Assembly: GCF_900116005.1 (NCBI RefSeq)
Contig: NZ_FOYI01000001.1
Span: 496,001 to 560,000, forward strand
Length of the DNA: 64,000 nucleotides
Direction of reading: 5' to 3'
Source of the DNA: Poseidonocella sedimentorum
GTDB taxonomy: Bacteria > Pseudomonadota > Alphaproteobacteria > Rhodobacterales > Rhodobacteraceae
This document shows positions 54,896 through 63,594 of the stretch, in pieces; positions within the stretch are counted from its first letter, which is position 1; each line of letters opens with the position of its first letter. A model generated the notes under the pieces. It was not told the DNA's origin. It did no database searches and was given only the letters and a program-made list of their open reading frames with translations. Both the position numbers and the translations under genes were made by a program.

Positions 54896-56281
54896 ATGAG
54901 CCAAGACCGCCAGACCGTCGAGCGGGTGATCGAACGTCTTCATGAGGTCTACGGCGACCGGGTGCAGAGCGGCGCCGCCATCTGCGAGCAGCACGCGCAC
55001 ACCACGAGCTGGGTCCCCCCCCAGCCGCCCGATGCGGTGGTCTTTCCCCACAGCGCCGAGGAGATCTCGCATATCGTCAAGACCTGCGCCGCCGAGGGTG
55101 TGCCGGTTGTACCTTTCGGCGCGGGCACCTCGCTTGAGGGGCAGGTGAACGCCGCGCGGGGCGGGATCTCGATCGACCTGGGCCAGATGAACGCGGTCGT
55201 GTCGATCAATGCCGAGGACATGGATTGCGTGGTCCAGCCCGGCGTCACGCGCAAGCAGCTCAACACCGAACTGCGCGATCAGGGCCTCTTCTTTCCGATC
55301 GACCCGGGCGCCGACGCCTCGCTCGGCGGGATGGCCTCGACCCGCGCCAGCGGCACCAACGCGGTGCGCTATGGGACGATGCGCGACAATATCCTGTCGC
55401 TGGAGGCGGTCATGCCGAATGGCGAGATCATCCGGACCGGCGCGCGGGCGCGCAAATCCTCCGCCGGCTACGATCTCGCGCGGCTCCTGATCGGGGCGGA
55501 GGGCACGCTGGGCATCATCACCGAGCTGACGCTGCGGCTGCACGGCATCCCCGAGGCGGTCGCCTCTGCGACATGCGCCTTTCCGACCGTGGGCGCCGCC
55601 TGCGACGCGGTGATCGCGACGATCCTCATGGGGGTGCCGGTGGCGCGAATCGAGCTGCTGGATGCGGATCTTGTCCGGGCGGTCAACGCCTATTCCAAGC
55701 TCTCGCTCGCCGAGACGCCGATGCTCTTTCTCGAATTCCACGGCTCCGAGCAAGGCGTCGCCGAACAGACCGCCACCTTCGCCGAGATCGCCGCCGATTG
55801 CGGCGGAACCGATTTTCAGGAGGCCACCAGCCCCGAGGCGCGCAGCGCGCTCTGGCAGGCGCGGCACGATGCCTATTGGGCGGCGATAGCGCTTCGGCCC
55901 GGGGCGGTCGGGTTCTCCACGGATGTCTGCGTGCCGATCTCGCGGCTGGCCGAGGCGGTCACGGCGGCGCAGGAGAAGGCCGGGTCCCTGGGGCTGGTCG
56001 CGCCCATCGTCGGCCATGTGGGGGACGGGAATTTCCACACCCTGCCGCTGATCGACATGAACGACGAGGACGAGCGCGCTCGGGCGCGGGAGTACGTGAG
56101 CTGGCTCAACGAGCTGGCGATCTCGCTCGATGGGACCTGCACCGGCGAACACGGGATCGGGCAGGGCAAGATGCCCTACCTGCGCAAGGAGCTCGGGCAC
56201 GCGGTCGATGTGATGGCGGCGATCAAGGTCGCGATCGACCCGGGCAACATCATGAACCCGGGCAAGATCTTCGATATCTGA
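54896..56281 (+). CDS. FAD-linked oxidase, D-lactate dehydrogenase type
   Basis: This 461-residue flavoenzyme has the FAD_binding_4 domain (VPVVPFGAGTSLEGQVNAAR near 76-95, GGMASTRASGTNAVRYGTMR, LLIGAEGTLGIITELTLRL) and an FAD-oxidase C domain ending with VGDGNFHTLPLI, GTCTGEHGIGQGKMPYL and IDPGNIMNPGKIFDI. The sequence fits D-lactate dehydrogenase (cytochrome) or the GlcD subunit of glycolate oxidase. The lack of glcE/glcF neighbours favours the single-subunit lactate type. GAAGGAGA precedes the ATG. Confidence 0.87.
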   Translation: MSQDRQTVERVIERLHEVYGDRVQSGAAICEQHAHTTSWVPPQPPDAVVFPHSAEEISHIVKTCAAEGVPVVPFGAGTSLEGQVNAARGGISIDLGQMNAVVSINAEDMDCVVQPGVTRKQLNTELRDQGLFFPIDPGADASLGGMASTRASGTNAVRYGTMRDNILSLEAVMPNGEIIRTGARARKSSAGYDLARLLIGAEGTLGIITELTLRLHGIPEAVASATCAFPTVGAACDAVIATILMGVPVARIELLDADLVRAVNAYSKLSLAETPMLFLEFHGSEQGVAEQTATFAEIAADCGGTDFQEATSPEARSALWQARHDAYWAAIALRPGAVGFSTDVCVPISRLAEAVTAAQEKAGSLGLVAPIVGHVGDGNFHTLPLIDMNDEDERARAREYVSWLNELAISLDGTCTGEHGIGQGKMPYLRKELGHAVDVMAAIKVAIDPGNIMNPGKIFDI

Positions 56282-56284
56282 GCC

Positions 56285-56980
56285 TCAGACCGAGACGGCC
56301 GCGAGCAGCGCGCTCTTGTCCAGCGCGCCCTTGCGGCCCTCCATCTTCACCGCGCCGCGCTCCAACACGTAAAAGCAATCTGCGATCTCGTAGGCGAAGC
56401 TGAAATACTGCTCCACGAGGATGATCGCCATGTCGCCCCGGTCGCGCAGATAGGCGATGACGCGGCCGATCTGCTGGATGATGTTGGGCTGGATACCCTC
56501 TGTCGGCTCGTCGAGCAGGAGCACCTTGGGCTTGGTGATCATCGCCCGCGCGATGGCGAGCTGTTGCTGCTGACCGCCCGAGAGATCGCCGCCGCGGCGG
56601 GGCAGGAAATCCTTGAGGATCGGGAAGAGCTCGAAGATCTCTTCGGGGATCCGGTGCTCGGATTTCGGCAGGCAGGCATAGGCCGTCTCGAGGTTTTCCT
56701 GCACCGTGAGGAAGGGGAAGATGTCGCGGCCCTGCGGCACGTAGCCGATGCCCTTTTGCGCCAGCGCATGGGCGGGGGCGCGGGCGATGGTCTCGCCATC
56801 GAGCGTGTAGGTCCCGCCCGAGCGGGGGTGCGTGCCCGAGAGGGCCTTCAGGAGCGAGGTCTTGCCGACGCCGTTGGTGCCCATGACACAGGTGATCTCG
56901 CCCGCCTGCGCGGTGAGGTCGATGCCGTGGAGGATCTGGCTGCCGCCATAGTGCAGGGTCAGGTTTTCGGTGCTCAGCAT
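56285..56980 (-). CDS. urtE: Urea ABC transporter ATP-binding protein UrtE
   Basis: This 231-residue ATPase has Walker A GTNGVGKTSLL, signature LSGGQQQQLAIARAM and Walker B VLLLDEPTEGIQPNI. The FFSFAYEIADCFYVLERG-like end (YFSFAYEIADCFYVLERG) is typical of UrtE. It begins 2 bases after urtD and ends the minus-strand urt operon, 3 bases from the convergent oxidase gene. Confidence 0.94.
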   Translation of the reverse strand: MLSTENLTLHYGGSQILHGIDLTAQAGEITCVMGTNGVGKTSLLKALSGTHPRSGGTYTLDGETIARAPAHALAQKGIGYVPQGRDIFPFLTVQENLETAYACLPKSEHRIPEEIFELFPILKDFLPRRGGDLSGGQQQQLAIARAMITKPKVLLLDEPTEGIQPNIIQQIGRVIAYLRDRGDMAIILVEQYFSFAYEIADCFYVLERGAVKMEGRKGALDKSALLAAVSV

Positions 56981-56982
56981 GT

Positions 56983-57723
56983 CTAGCGCCCCAGATAAAC
57001 GTCGATGACGTCTTGGTTTTTGGTCACGTGGTCGAGCGAGCCTTCGGCGAGGACCGAGCCCTCGTGCAGCACGGTGACCTTGCAGTCGAGCCGCCGGACG
57101 AACTCCATGTCATGCTCGACCACCACCACCGCGCGGGTCTTGGCGGCCTCTTTCAGCAGGTCCGTGGTGTGTTCGCGCTCGGCCGGGGTCATGCCCGCGG
57201 CGGGCTCATCGACGAGCAGCAGCTTGGGCTCCTGCGCGAGCAGCATCCCGATCTCCAGCCATTGTTTCTGCCCGTGGCTGAGCTCACCCGCCTTGCGCGG
57301 CAGGGCGGCGGCGAGGCCGATGTCGGCGGCGAGCGTCTCGATGCGCGCGCGGTCCGCGTCGGTCAGCCGGTAGAACAGCGCGGCGACGGGTCCGCGCTTG
57401 TTGCGCAGCGCCATCATCAGGTTGTCGAAGACGCTCTGATCCTCGAAGACGGTGGGCCGCTGGAACTTGCGCCCGATGCCCGCCTGCGCGATGGCGCTTT
57501 CGCTCATCTTCAGCAGCGAGACCGATTTGTCACCATAGATCACGCGCCCCTCGTCGGGCCGGGTCTTGCCGGTCACGATGTCCATGAAGGTGGTCTTGCC
57601 GGCGCCGTTGGGGCCGATCACAGCGCGCAGCTCCTGCGCGCCGATCTGGAACGACAGGTTGTTGATCGCCTTGAACCCGTCGAAGGTCTTGGAGACGCCG
57701 GAAACTTCGAGAAGCGTGCTCAT
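56983..57723 (-). CDS. urtD: Urea ABC transporter ATP-binding protein UrtD
   Basis: This 246-residue ATPase has Walker A GPNGAGKTTFMDIVTGKTRP, Q-loop GIGRKFQRPTVF, signature ELSHGQKQWLEIGMLL and Walker B LLLVDEPAAGMTPAE. The DIVTGKTRPD and LSHGQKQWLEIG segments are diagnostic of UrtD. A 196-base gap with hairpins separates it from urtC. Confidence 0.94.
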   Translation of the reverse strand: MSTLLEVSGVSKTFDGFKAINNLSFQIGAQELRAVIGPNGAGKTTFMDIVTGKTRPDEGRVIYGDKSVSLLKMSESAIAQAGIGRKFQRPTVFEDQSVFDNLMMALRNKRGPVAALFYRLTDADRARIETLAADIGLAAALPRKAGELSHGQKQWLEIGMLLAQEPKLLLVDEPAAGMTPAEREHTTDLLKEAAKTRAVVVVEHDMEFVRRLDCKVTVLHEGSVLAEGSLDHVTKNQDVIDVYLGR

Positions 57724-57785
57724 GCGGGGGGCTCCGGGGTTGTGCGGGGAAGGGAGGGCAGCGCCCGGCCGCGGGCGGGGGAGAA

Positions 57786-57833
57786 GCCCCCGCCCATGGG
57801 GGCGGTCGGGGGCTGCCCGGCGTGCCGCCGGGC
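57786..57833 (-). other. Two stem-loops between urtC and urtD
   Basis: GCCCCC (57786-57791) pairs with GGGGGC (57798-57803), and GCCCGGCG (57815-57822) pairs with CGCCGGGC (57826-57833). They lie in an otherwise empty 196-base gap inside the operon and may mark an mRNA processing site. Confidence 0.5.
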
Positions 57834-57919
57834 GGAACGCTCAACCGTGTGCGCACAGGTCGGGCGCGGCACGGGGCTGGTCGCCCCTCGCCAATCTATG
57901 AAGCCGTGCGCCAAGACCA

Positions 57920-59182
57920 TCATTCCTTGCTCGCCTCATCTTCGCGGAAGCTGCCCTGATCGGGGCCGAGGTCCGCGCCGTGGCGGTCGGGCGCGCGGCG
58001 TTCGGTGATCAAGTCCACCAGCCCGCCGATGCCCTTGGGCGCGAAGAGCGTGACCAGCACGAAGGAGAGCCCGAGCAGGACCGTCCACCAGTCGACCCAT
58101 TTGATCGTGTAGACACCGAGGTTCACATCCGGGGCCTGCCCGCCGGTGAACCATGTGGAGACGAGGCTGACGAACCCGGCGCCGATCACCGCGCCGTAGA
58201 GCCGGCCGCGCCCGCCGATGGCGACCCAGACCGCGAGGTAGATCGACGCGATGGGCGCGATTTCGGCCGGGTTGATGATGCCCGCCTGCGGGTAGTAGAG
58301 CGCGCCGGCGATGCCCGCGATGACGGCCGTGAGCGTGAAGATGAAGAGCTTGTAGCCCTCCACCGAGTAGCCGAGGAAGCGCACGCGCGCCTCGTCGTCG
58401 CGGATGCCGCGGATGACATTGCCGAACTTGCCCGAGACGACCCAGTTGGCCAGCAGATAGCCAAGCGCGAGGGCCAGAGCCGAGGCCCAGAAGAACCACA
58501 GCGAGAGCGTCGCCTGCGGCACGTCATCGAGGCCGGGGAGGTTCTGGAGGCCGGAAAGACCGTTGTTGCCGCGCAGCCCGCTTTCGTTCTGGAAGAGGTA
58601 GAGCGAGAGGGCGAGGGTCATGGCTTGGGTGAGGATCGACAGGTACACCCCGGTGACGCGGCTGCGGAAGGCGAGCCAGCCGAAGACCAGCGCAAGCAGG
58701 CCCGGGACCACCACAACCGCCGCGAGTTGCAGCGGCAGGGAATGCGCCAGCGCCCAGATCGGCGGGAATTCGGACGCACCCACGACGCCAAAGATCTGGA
58801 CGGCAATCGCGTCGCTCACCTCCTGCGGGGTGGGGGGCAGCACGGCGCCCGCGAGGCTCTCCTCGACGATGAGCCGGGTGCGCTCGTACATGAGCCACAT
58901 GCCGATCGCATAGCCGCCGATCCCGAAGAAGGCGAAATGCCCGAGGCTCAGGATCCCGCAATAGCCCCAGACCAGATCCATCGCGATCGCCACGAGGCAG
59001 AGGCAGAGCGTCTTGCCCAGCGTCTTGACGAAGGAGGTCGAGATTGCGCCGGTGCCCATCCCGTCGGACAGGAGCGTGACGACGAGGGTCAGGATGCCAA
59101 GGGCCGCGAGGAAGATCAGCACCGAGGGCTTGTCCACCAGCATGAAGCGCGGACGGCGGGGGGCGAGGGTTGCGTCGCTCAT
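57920..59182 (-). CDS. urtC: Urea ABC transporter permease UrtC
   Basis: This 420-residue LivM-type permease has about 10 helices. UrtC features are YCGILSLGHFAFFGIGGYAI near 70-90, the long loop TQALSLYLFQNESGLRGNNG-like segment (LFQNESGLRGNNGLSGLQNL) and GGRGRLYGAVIGAGFVSLV. A polar C-terminal extension ends in EDEASKE. It begins 3 bases after urtB. Confidence 0.94.
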   Translation of the reverse strand: MSDATLAPRRPRFMLVDKPSVLIFLAALGILTLVVTLLSDGMGTGAISTSFVKTLGKTLCLCLVAIAMDLVWGYCGILSLGHFAFFGIGGYAIGMWLMYERTRLIVEESLAGAVLPPTPQEVSDAIAVQIFGVVGASEFPPIWALAHSLPLQLAAVVVVPGLLALVFGWLAFRSRVTGVYLSILTQAMTLALSLYLFQNESGLRGNNGLSGLQNLPGLDDVPQATLSLWFFWASALALALGYLLANWVVSGKFGNVIRGIRDDEARVRFLGYSVEGYKLFIFTLTAVIAGIAGALYYPQAGIINPAEIAPIASIYLAVWVAIGGRGRLYGAVIGAGFVSLVSTWFTGGQAPDVNLGVYTIKWVDWWTVLLGLSFVLVTLFAPKGIGGLVDLITERRAPDRHGADLGPDQGSFREDEASKE

Positions 59183-59185
59183 GGC

Positions 59186-61192
59186 TCAGGCCTCCGCCGC
59201 GCGGCCCTTGAGGGCGATGATGCCCTTTGGCCGGAACTGGATGAAGAGGATGATGAAGAGGATCATGTAGGTCTGGGCCGCCAACGTGTTGGACGGGTTG
59301 AACCACTCGATGCCCTTTTGCAAAAAGCCGATGAGCCCCGCGCCAAGCAGCGTGCCCCAGATATTGCCGACGCCGCCGACGACCACGGTCATGAAGCTCT
59401 GGACGATGTAATCCTGCCCCAGCTCGGACGTCACCTTGGCATAGAGCCCGATGGCCACGCCGGCGATCCCGGCGATGCCGGAGCCGAGGCCAAAGGTCAG
59501 CATGTTGATCCGGTCGGGGTTGATCCCCATCGAGGCCGCCATGCGCGGGTTTTGCGTCACGGCGCGGACCTCAAGGCCAAGCCGCGTGCGGTTCATGACC
59601 AGCAGGAACAGCCCGAGGAACAGCAGCGCGAGCACGAAGATCGCGATGCGGATGTAGGAGATCGAGACCACGTCGTTGATCACCAGCGCGCCGCCGAGCC
59701 AATCCGGCGACGTGAGCGGGCGGGCCTGGGTGCCGAAGATGTTCTTGGCAAGCTGCTGGAGCGCGATGGAGATGCCGAAGGTCGCGAGCAGGGTTTCCAG
59801 CGGGCGGTGGTAGAGCCAGCGCACCACGAGCCGCTCCATGGCCACGCCCGCCGCGAAGGTGACCGCGAAGGCCAGCGGCAGGGCGACGATGATCGAGAGC
59901 GTGTAGTCAGGGATGAAGAGCTGGACCACGTAGCCGGTGTAGGCGCCCATCATGATGAACTCTCCATGGGCCATGTTGATCACGCCCATGACGCCAAAGG
60001 TGATGGCGAGGCCGATGGCGGCGAGGAAGTAGATCGAGCCGAGCGAGAGCGCATCGAGCACCAGATCGATGACCTGGTTGATGGCGACGGAGCGGTCGAT
60101 GGAGACGAGCGTGGCGAGGGCGGAAGCGACGACGCGCGGCTCGGCGGCGGTGTAGCGCTCGTAGAAGACATGCGCGCCGAGGATGGCGTCGATCTGGGCC
60201 AGTGTCGCGGCGGGCTCGACGGCGCCTTGGGTGACGAGCACGGCATAGGCGCGGTCGCGCGCGGCGCTGCTGTCGAGCTCTTCGAGCGGGATGCCGGCGA
60301 CAGCGCCGCCGTCGATGTTGGCCTCCAGCGCGGCTTTCTGCGCGGCGGGGTCGATGAGCGGCGGCGCGAGCCCCTCCTTCACCAGCATGTCATAGGCCTC
60401 GAACCGGGTGAGCTGCGCGCTGCCGGGGGTCAGTGTGGCGGCGATGTCGGGATCTTCGGGCAGGGTCTCGGCCACGGCGCGGCGGGTGACGACAAGCGGG
60501 TTGAGCGCGGCGCGCACGTCCACGCCGAGATCGCCGGCAAAGCTCTCGATGGCGTCGATGCGCGTCGCGGTGTCCTCGGCAAAGCGGATCTGGAGGAGGC
60601 GGTGCTGCCGCTCCTTGCGGGCCTTGATCGCGGCGTCGGGCTCGTTGTCGATGGCCCGCGACAGCGCGGCGAGGTGGGAGGCCTCGGGATCGCGCGAGAT
60701 CGCGTCAAGCGCCTCGATCCGCTCGGCCGCATCGGGGCTGGAGAGCTGGAACCGGACGAGCGCGGCGCCGATCATGCCGCGGATGCCGCTGTTGGGCTTG
60801 AGCTGGTCCATGGCCGATTTCGGGGCGAGCCCGGTCTCGCTGCCGTCGCCGATGTCGATGAGCCGAAGCTGCGCGGCGCCTTCTGCATCCTTGCCCGCGT
60901 CCTCGGTGTAGAAGAAGAGCCCGTCCTCCTCGCGCTGCCAAAGCTCCTTGTTCTGCCAGCGGCTGAGCAGTTCCGGCGCGGCGTCGAGCCCGCTGTCGGC
61001 GATGGCGTCGATCGCCGGGCCGATCGTGCGGCGGGAGCTTTTTTCGAGGATCTCGCGATGCTCCTGAAGGAGCGTCTGCAGGGGCGAGAGGTCTTGCGCG
61101 GATGCCAGGTTGGCAAACAGCATCGTCACGGCGACGAGCAGGGTCTTGAGGCCAAAGGTCACGGCGGCTTCCCAATAGGTCTGTCTTGGCAT
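59186..61192 (-). CDS. urtB: Urea ABC transporter permease UrtB
   Basis: This 668-residue protein has a hydrophobic signal-like N-terminus (LKTLLVAVTMLFANLASAQD), a periplasmic helical domain of about 340 residues that is characteristic of UrtB, and a LivH-type permease domain from about residue 365 (LGSIYFLAAIGLAITFGVMG, INMAHGEFIMMGAYTGYVVQ, VVGGVGNIWGTLLGAGLIGF). A GTG at 61163 is a possible alternative start. It follows urtA across 95 bases that hold two stem-loops. Confidence 0.93.
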   Translation of the reverse strand: MPRQTYWEAAVTFGLKTLLVAVTMLFANLASAQDLSPLQTLLQEHREILEKSSRRTIGPAIDAIADSGLDAAPELLSRWQNKELWQREEDGLFFYTEDAGKDAEGAAQLRLIDIGDGSETGLAPKSAMDQLKPNSGIRGMIGAALVRFQLSSPDAAERIEALDAISRDPEASHLAALSRAIDNEPDAAIKARKERQHRLLQIRFAEDTATRIDAIESFAGDLGVDVRAALNPLVVTRRAVAETLPEDPDIAATLTPGSAQLTRFEAYDMLVKEGLAPPLIDPAAQKAALEANIDGGAVAGIPLEELDSSAARDRAYAVLVTQGAVEPAATLAQIDAILGAHVFYERYTAAEPRVVASALATLVSIDRSVAINQVIDLVLDALSLGSIYFLAAIGLAITFGVMGVINMAHGEFIMMGAYTGYVVQLFIPDYTLSIIVALPLAFAVTFAAGVAMERLVVRWLYHRPLETLLATFGISIALQQLAKNIFGTQARPLTSPDWLGGALVINDVVSISYIRIAIFVLALLFLGLFLLVMNRTRLGLEVRAVTQNPRMAASMGINPDRINMLTFGLGSGIAGIAGVAIGLYAKVTSELGQDYIVQSFMTVVVGGVGNIWGTLLGAGLIGFLQKGIEWFNPSNTLAAQTYMILFIILFIQFRPKGIIALKGRAAEA

Positions 61193-61245
61193 GACGCGCG
61201 CGCGGATCGCGCGGTGTCAGCAGGGGCCCGCCCTTGGGCGGGGGA

Positions 61246-61269
61246 GGAGGGGCGCGCGAACGCCCCTCC
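61246..61269 (-). other. Stem-loop after urtA
   Basis: GGAGGGGCG (61246-61254) pairs perfectly with CGCCCCTCC (61261-61269) over a 6-base loop, 18 bases after the urtA stop. A second stem, CCCGCC/GGCGGG, lies at 61227-61242. There is no T-run. The placement repeats that seen after the other two binding-protein genes. Confidence 0.65.
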
Positions 61270-61287
61270 GGGTTCGGTCGTCCGGCC

Positions 61288-62571
61288 TCAGTAGTTCGAG
61301 GTCAGCTGGACGCAGGTCTCGGTCTCGGTGTTGTACATCCCGCAGCCGAGTTCTTTCCAATCCGACACGAGCACCGCGGATTCGGGCAGGTAGTCGGTCC
61401 ATGCATCGCCCGGAACCGGATCGGTTTCGGAGATGATGTCGAACTGGCCGTCTTCGAGGATCTCGCCGATCAGCACCGGCTTGGAGAGGTGGTGGTCGGT
61501 GCCCATGACCGCCATGCCGCCGGTCAGGTTCGGGAACTCCTGGCCCCACATCGCTTCGCGCACGGCATCCACGTCGGTGGTGCCGGCCTGCTCGACAGCG
61601 TTCACCCACATGTTGAAGCCGATGTAATGCGCTTCCATCGGGTCGTTGGTGACGCGATCTTCGCCCATCAGCGCTTTCCATTCCTCGACCCAGGCGGCGT
61701 TGGCCTCGGTGTCGGCGGACTGGAAGTAGTTCCACGCTGCGAGGTGGCCGACGAGGTTGGTGGTGTCGAGGCCCGAAAGCTCTTCTTCACCCACGGAGAA
61801 GGCCACGACGGGGATGTCGTCGGCGGAAACCTCAGCGGCCGCGAGCTCCTTGTAGAAGCCGATGTTGGCATCGCCGTTGATGGTCGAGATCACGCCGACC
61901 TTCTTGCCGTCTTCGCCGAGGTTGATCACGTCCGCGACGATCGTCGCCCAGTCGGAATGGCCGAAGGGGGTGTAGTTGACGAAGATGTCCTCTTCGGCGA
62001 TGCCCTTGTCCTTGAGGTAGGCTTCAAGAATGCGGTTCGTGGTGCGCGGGTAGACGTAGTCGGTCCCCAGAAGGGCGAATTTCTCGACGCCAAGCTCTTC
62101 GAGGAAGTAGTCGGTCGCGGGGATGGCCTGCTGGTTGGGGGCCGCGCCGGTGTAGAAGACGTTTTTGGAGCTTTCCTCGCCTTCATACTGAACCGGGTAG
62201 AAATAGAGCGCGTTGAGCTCTTCGAGCACGGGCAGCGCGGCCTTGCGGCTCGAGGAGGTCCAGCTGCCGAAGGTCACGGCGACGCCATCGTTGGAGATCA
62301 GCTCACGCGCCTTTTCGGCAAAGAGCGGCCAGTCGGAGGCCGGGTCCTTGATCACGGCTTCGAGCTGGCAGCCCAGAACGCCGCCTTTTTCGTTTTGCTT
62401 GTCGATGAGCATGACCATCGTGTCTTTGAGCGTGGTCTCGGAGATCGCCATCGTGCCGGAGAGCGAGTGGAGAACGCCGACCTTGATCGGGCAGTCTTGC
62501 GCCATCGCCTGACCGCCTGCGCCGAGTGCCGCGAGCGACGCGCCCATCATGAGTGTCCGAAGTTTCGACAT
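61288..62571 (-). CDS. urtA: Urea ABC transporter substrate-binding protein UrtA
   Basis: This 427-residue periplasmic protein has a signal peptide (LRTLMMGASLAALGAGGQAM, cleavage after MAQ) and the UrtA-specific start IKVGVLHSLSGTMAISETTL. Other hallmarks are FGSWTSSSRKAALPVLEELN, LYFYPVQYEGEESSKNVFYT and NYTPFGHSDWATIV. It binds urea for high-affinity uptake, normally under nitrogen control. No urease genes are in the window, but they may lie outside. Confidence 0.95.
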   Translation of the reverse strand: MSKLRTLMMGASLAALGAGGQAMAQDCPIKVGVLHSLSGTMAISETTLKDTMVMLIDKQNEKGGVLGCQLEAVIKDPASDWPLFAEKARELISNDGVAVTFGSWTSSSRKAALPVLEELNALYFYPVQYEGEESSKNVFYTGAAPNQQAIPATDYFLEELGVEKFALLGTDYVYPRTTNRILEAYLKDKGIAEEDIFVNYTPFGHSDWATIVADVINLGEDGKKVGVISTINGDANIGFYKELAAAEVSADDIPVVAFSVGEEELSGLDTTNLVGHLAAWNYFQSADTEANAAWVEEWKALMGEDRVTNDPMEAHYIGFNMWVNAVEQAGTTDVDAVREAMWGQEFPNLTGGMAVMGTDHHLSKPVLIGEILEDGQFDIISETDPVPGDAWTDYLPESAVLVSDWKELGCGMYNTETETCVQLTSNY

Positions 62572-63007
62572 GGTTTTCAGTCCCGTCAGTTGTGCCACGG
62601 GCGACCCGCACGTTCGGCGTACAAGCCCGCGCGGGCTTGGCCCGCACCTCCCGCAACTTATGTTGCATCTCGTGTGGTGTTGGGCGGCTTTCCGGCCCCG
62701 GCCACACGTCCGACCCCGCACACCTCTCATGCGGAGCCAGCCGGACTATTCGGCAGGTCTGGAATTGGAGGAAGGCAATCCCGAATGGCGGGCGGGGATC
62801 GCCTGCGGTGGCGGGGCGATATGCTTAAAAAATGTGCCGAAAATGGTGATGTGATTAAAAATTAGGCTTAAAATGGTATGAATTTCGGCAACCGCAGTGC
62901 TGCTTGGCGGTTTCGCAGCGGTGCGACGCGGGCGTGACGCCTCCGGGGTGGCGGCCCATGACACCCGCCTGCGGCCCCTCGTGATTTCGCCAGTCGTCCG
63001 CCCGGTG
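62572..63007 (-). promoter_or_regulatory. urtA upstream region
   Basis: No gene is credible in these 436 bases. An 18-base perfect palindrome (CAAGCCCGC followed by its complement) lies at 62622-62639, 51 bases before the urtA start. An AT-rich block at 62821-62880 contains direct repeats GCTTAAAA (62823, 62866) and AAAATGGT (62840, 62870, 30 bases apart). This block is the likely promoter area. I could not find a sigma-54 GG-N10-GC element with correct spacing. Confidence 0.45.
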
Positions 63008-63592
63008 TCAGGCGCGGAGCGCGTCGCGGGTTGCCTTGGGCATGATCTGCGCCGTCACGATGGGCGCGCCGGTATCCGGATCGAAAAACGGCGTGTCGCG
63101 CCAACGATCGGAGAGATTGGCGGCGATCATGCGGGTCATCAGGCCCCAGACCAACTTGGGCATCCCCTTGTGGCGCGGTGCGCTGCCGGGCGGGCCGGGC
63201 AGGGAGGCGATGGTGCGGATCTTGCCGAGCGGGGCGGGATCGTAGAGCCGGTCCACCATCATCCCGACGAAAGCGAGCCGGGGGCGGGCCAGCGTGTTGC
63301 ACAGCGCGGTGTTGCAGCAGGCCGCGTACCAGCGAAAGAGCCCGCTGGGCGAAAGGCGCAGGATGGCGAGATTCGCCTGACCTTGTGTGAAGCGCACGCG
63401 GTCCGGCGACATCTGGAACAGCGCGACGGCGCCCTCGGTCAGCTCGGTCTCGAAATGCCGGGCGGCGCTTCGGCAATCGCCGCAATGGCAGCGCAGATGG
63501 GTGCCCGCGCGCGGCGAGATCGCGGTGAGCTGCCCCGCCACCGCACCGCAGCGGCAGGAAAACCCGACATCGCGCCCGCCGCGCACGGCCAT
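63008..63592 (-). CDS. DUF6151 family protein with Cys motifs
   Basis: This 194-residue protein has an N-terminal zinc-like cluster: FSCRCGAV at about 10-17 and LRCHCGDCRSAARHF at about 34-48, reminiscent of the GFA (glutathione-dependent formaldehyde-activating) fold, and a later YAACCNTALCNT motif. The C-terminal half is helical. Function is unknown; the Cys-rich pieces suggest metal binding. It begins 2 bases after the phaZ stop, so the two are likely cotranscribed. Confidence 0.78.
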   Translation of the reverse strand: MAVRGGRDVGFSCRCGAVAGQLTAISPRAGTHLRCHCGDCRSAARHFETELTEGAVALFQMSPDRVRFTQGQANLAILRLSPSGLFRWYAACCNTALCNTLARPRLAFVGMMVDRLYDPAPLGKIRTIASLPGPPGSAPRHKGMPKLVWGLMTRMIAANLSDRWRDTPFFDPDTGAPIVTAQIMPKATRDALRA

Positions 63593-63594
63593 GC

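Noticed and set aside
57980-61294. A plus-strand open frame of more than 1100 codons across urtC and urtB
   Set aside because: It is antisense to two clear permease genes, is composed of Asp/Arg/Glu/Gly-rich sequence typical of the reverse frame of high-GC membrane genes, and has no domain.
62821-62880. Sigma-54 promoter for urtA
   Set aside because: The best GG and GC pair on the minus strand is separated by 12 bases instead of 10.
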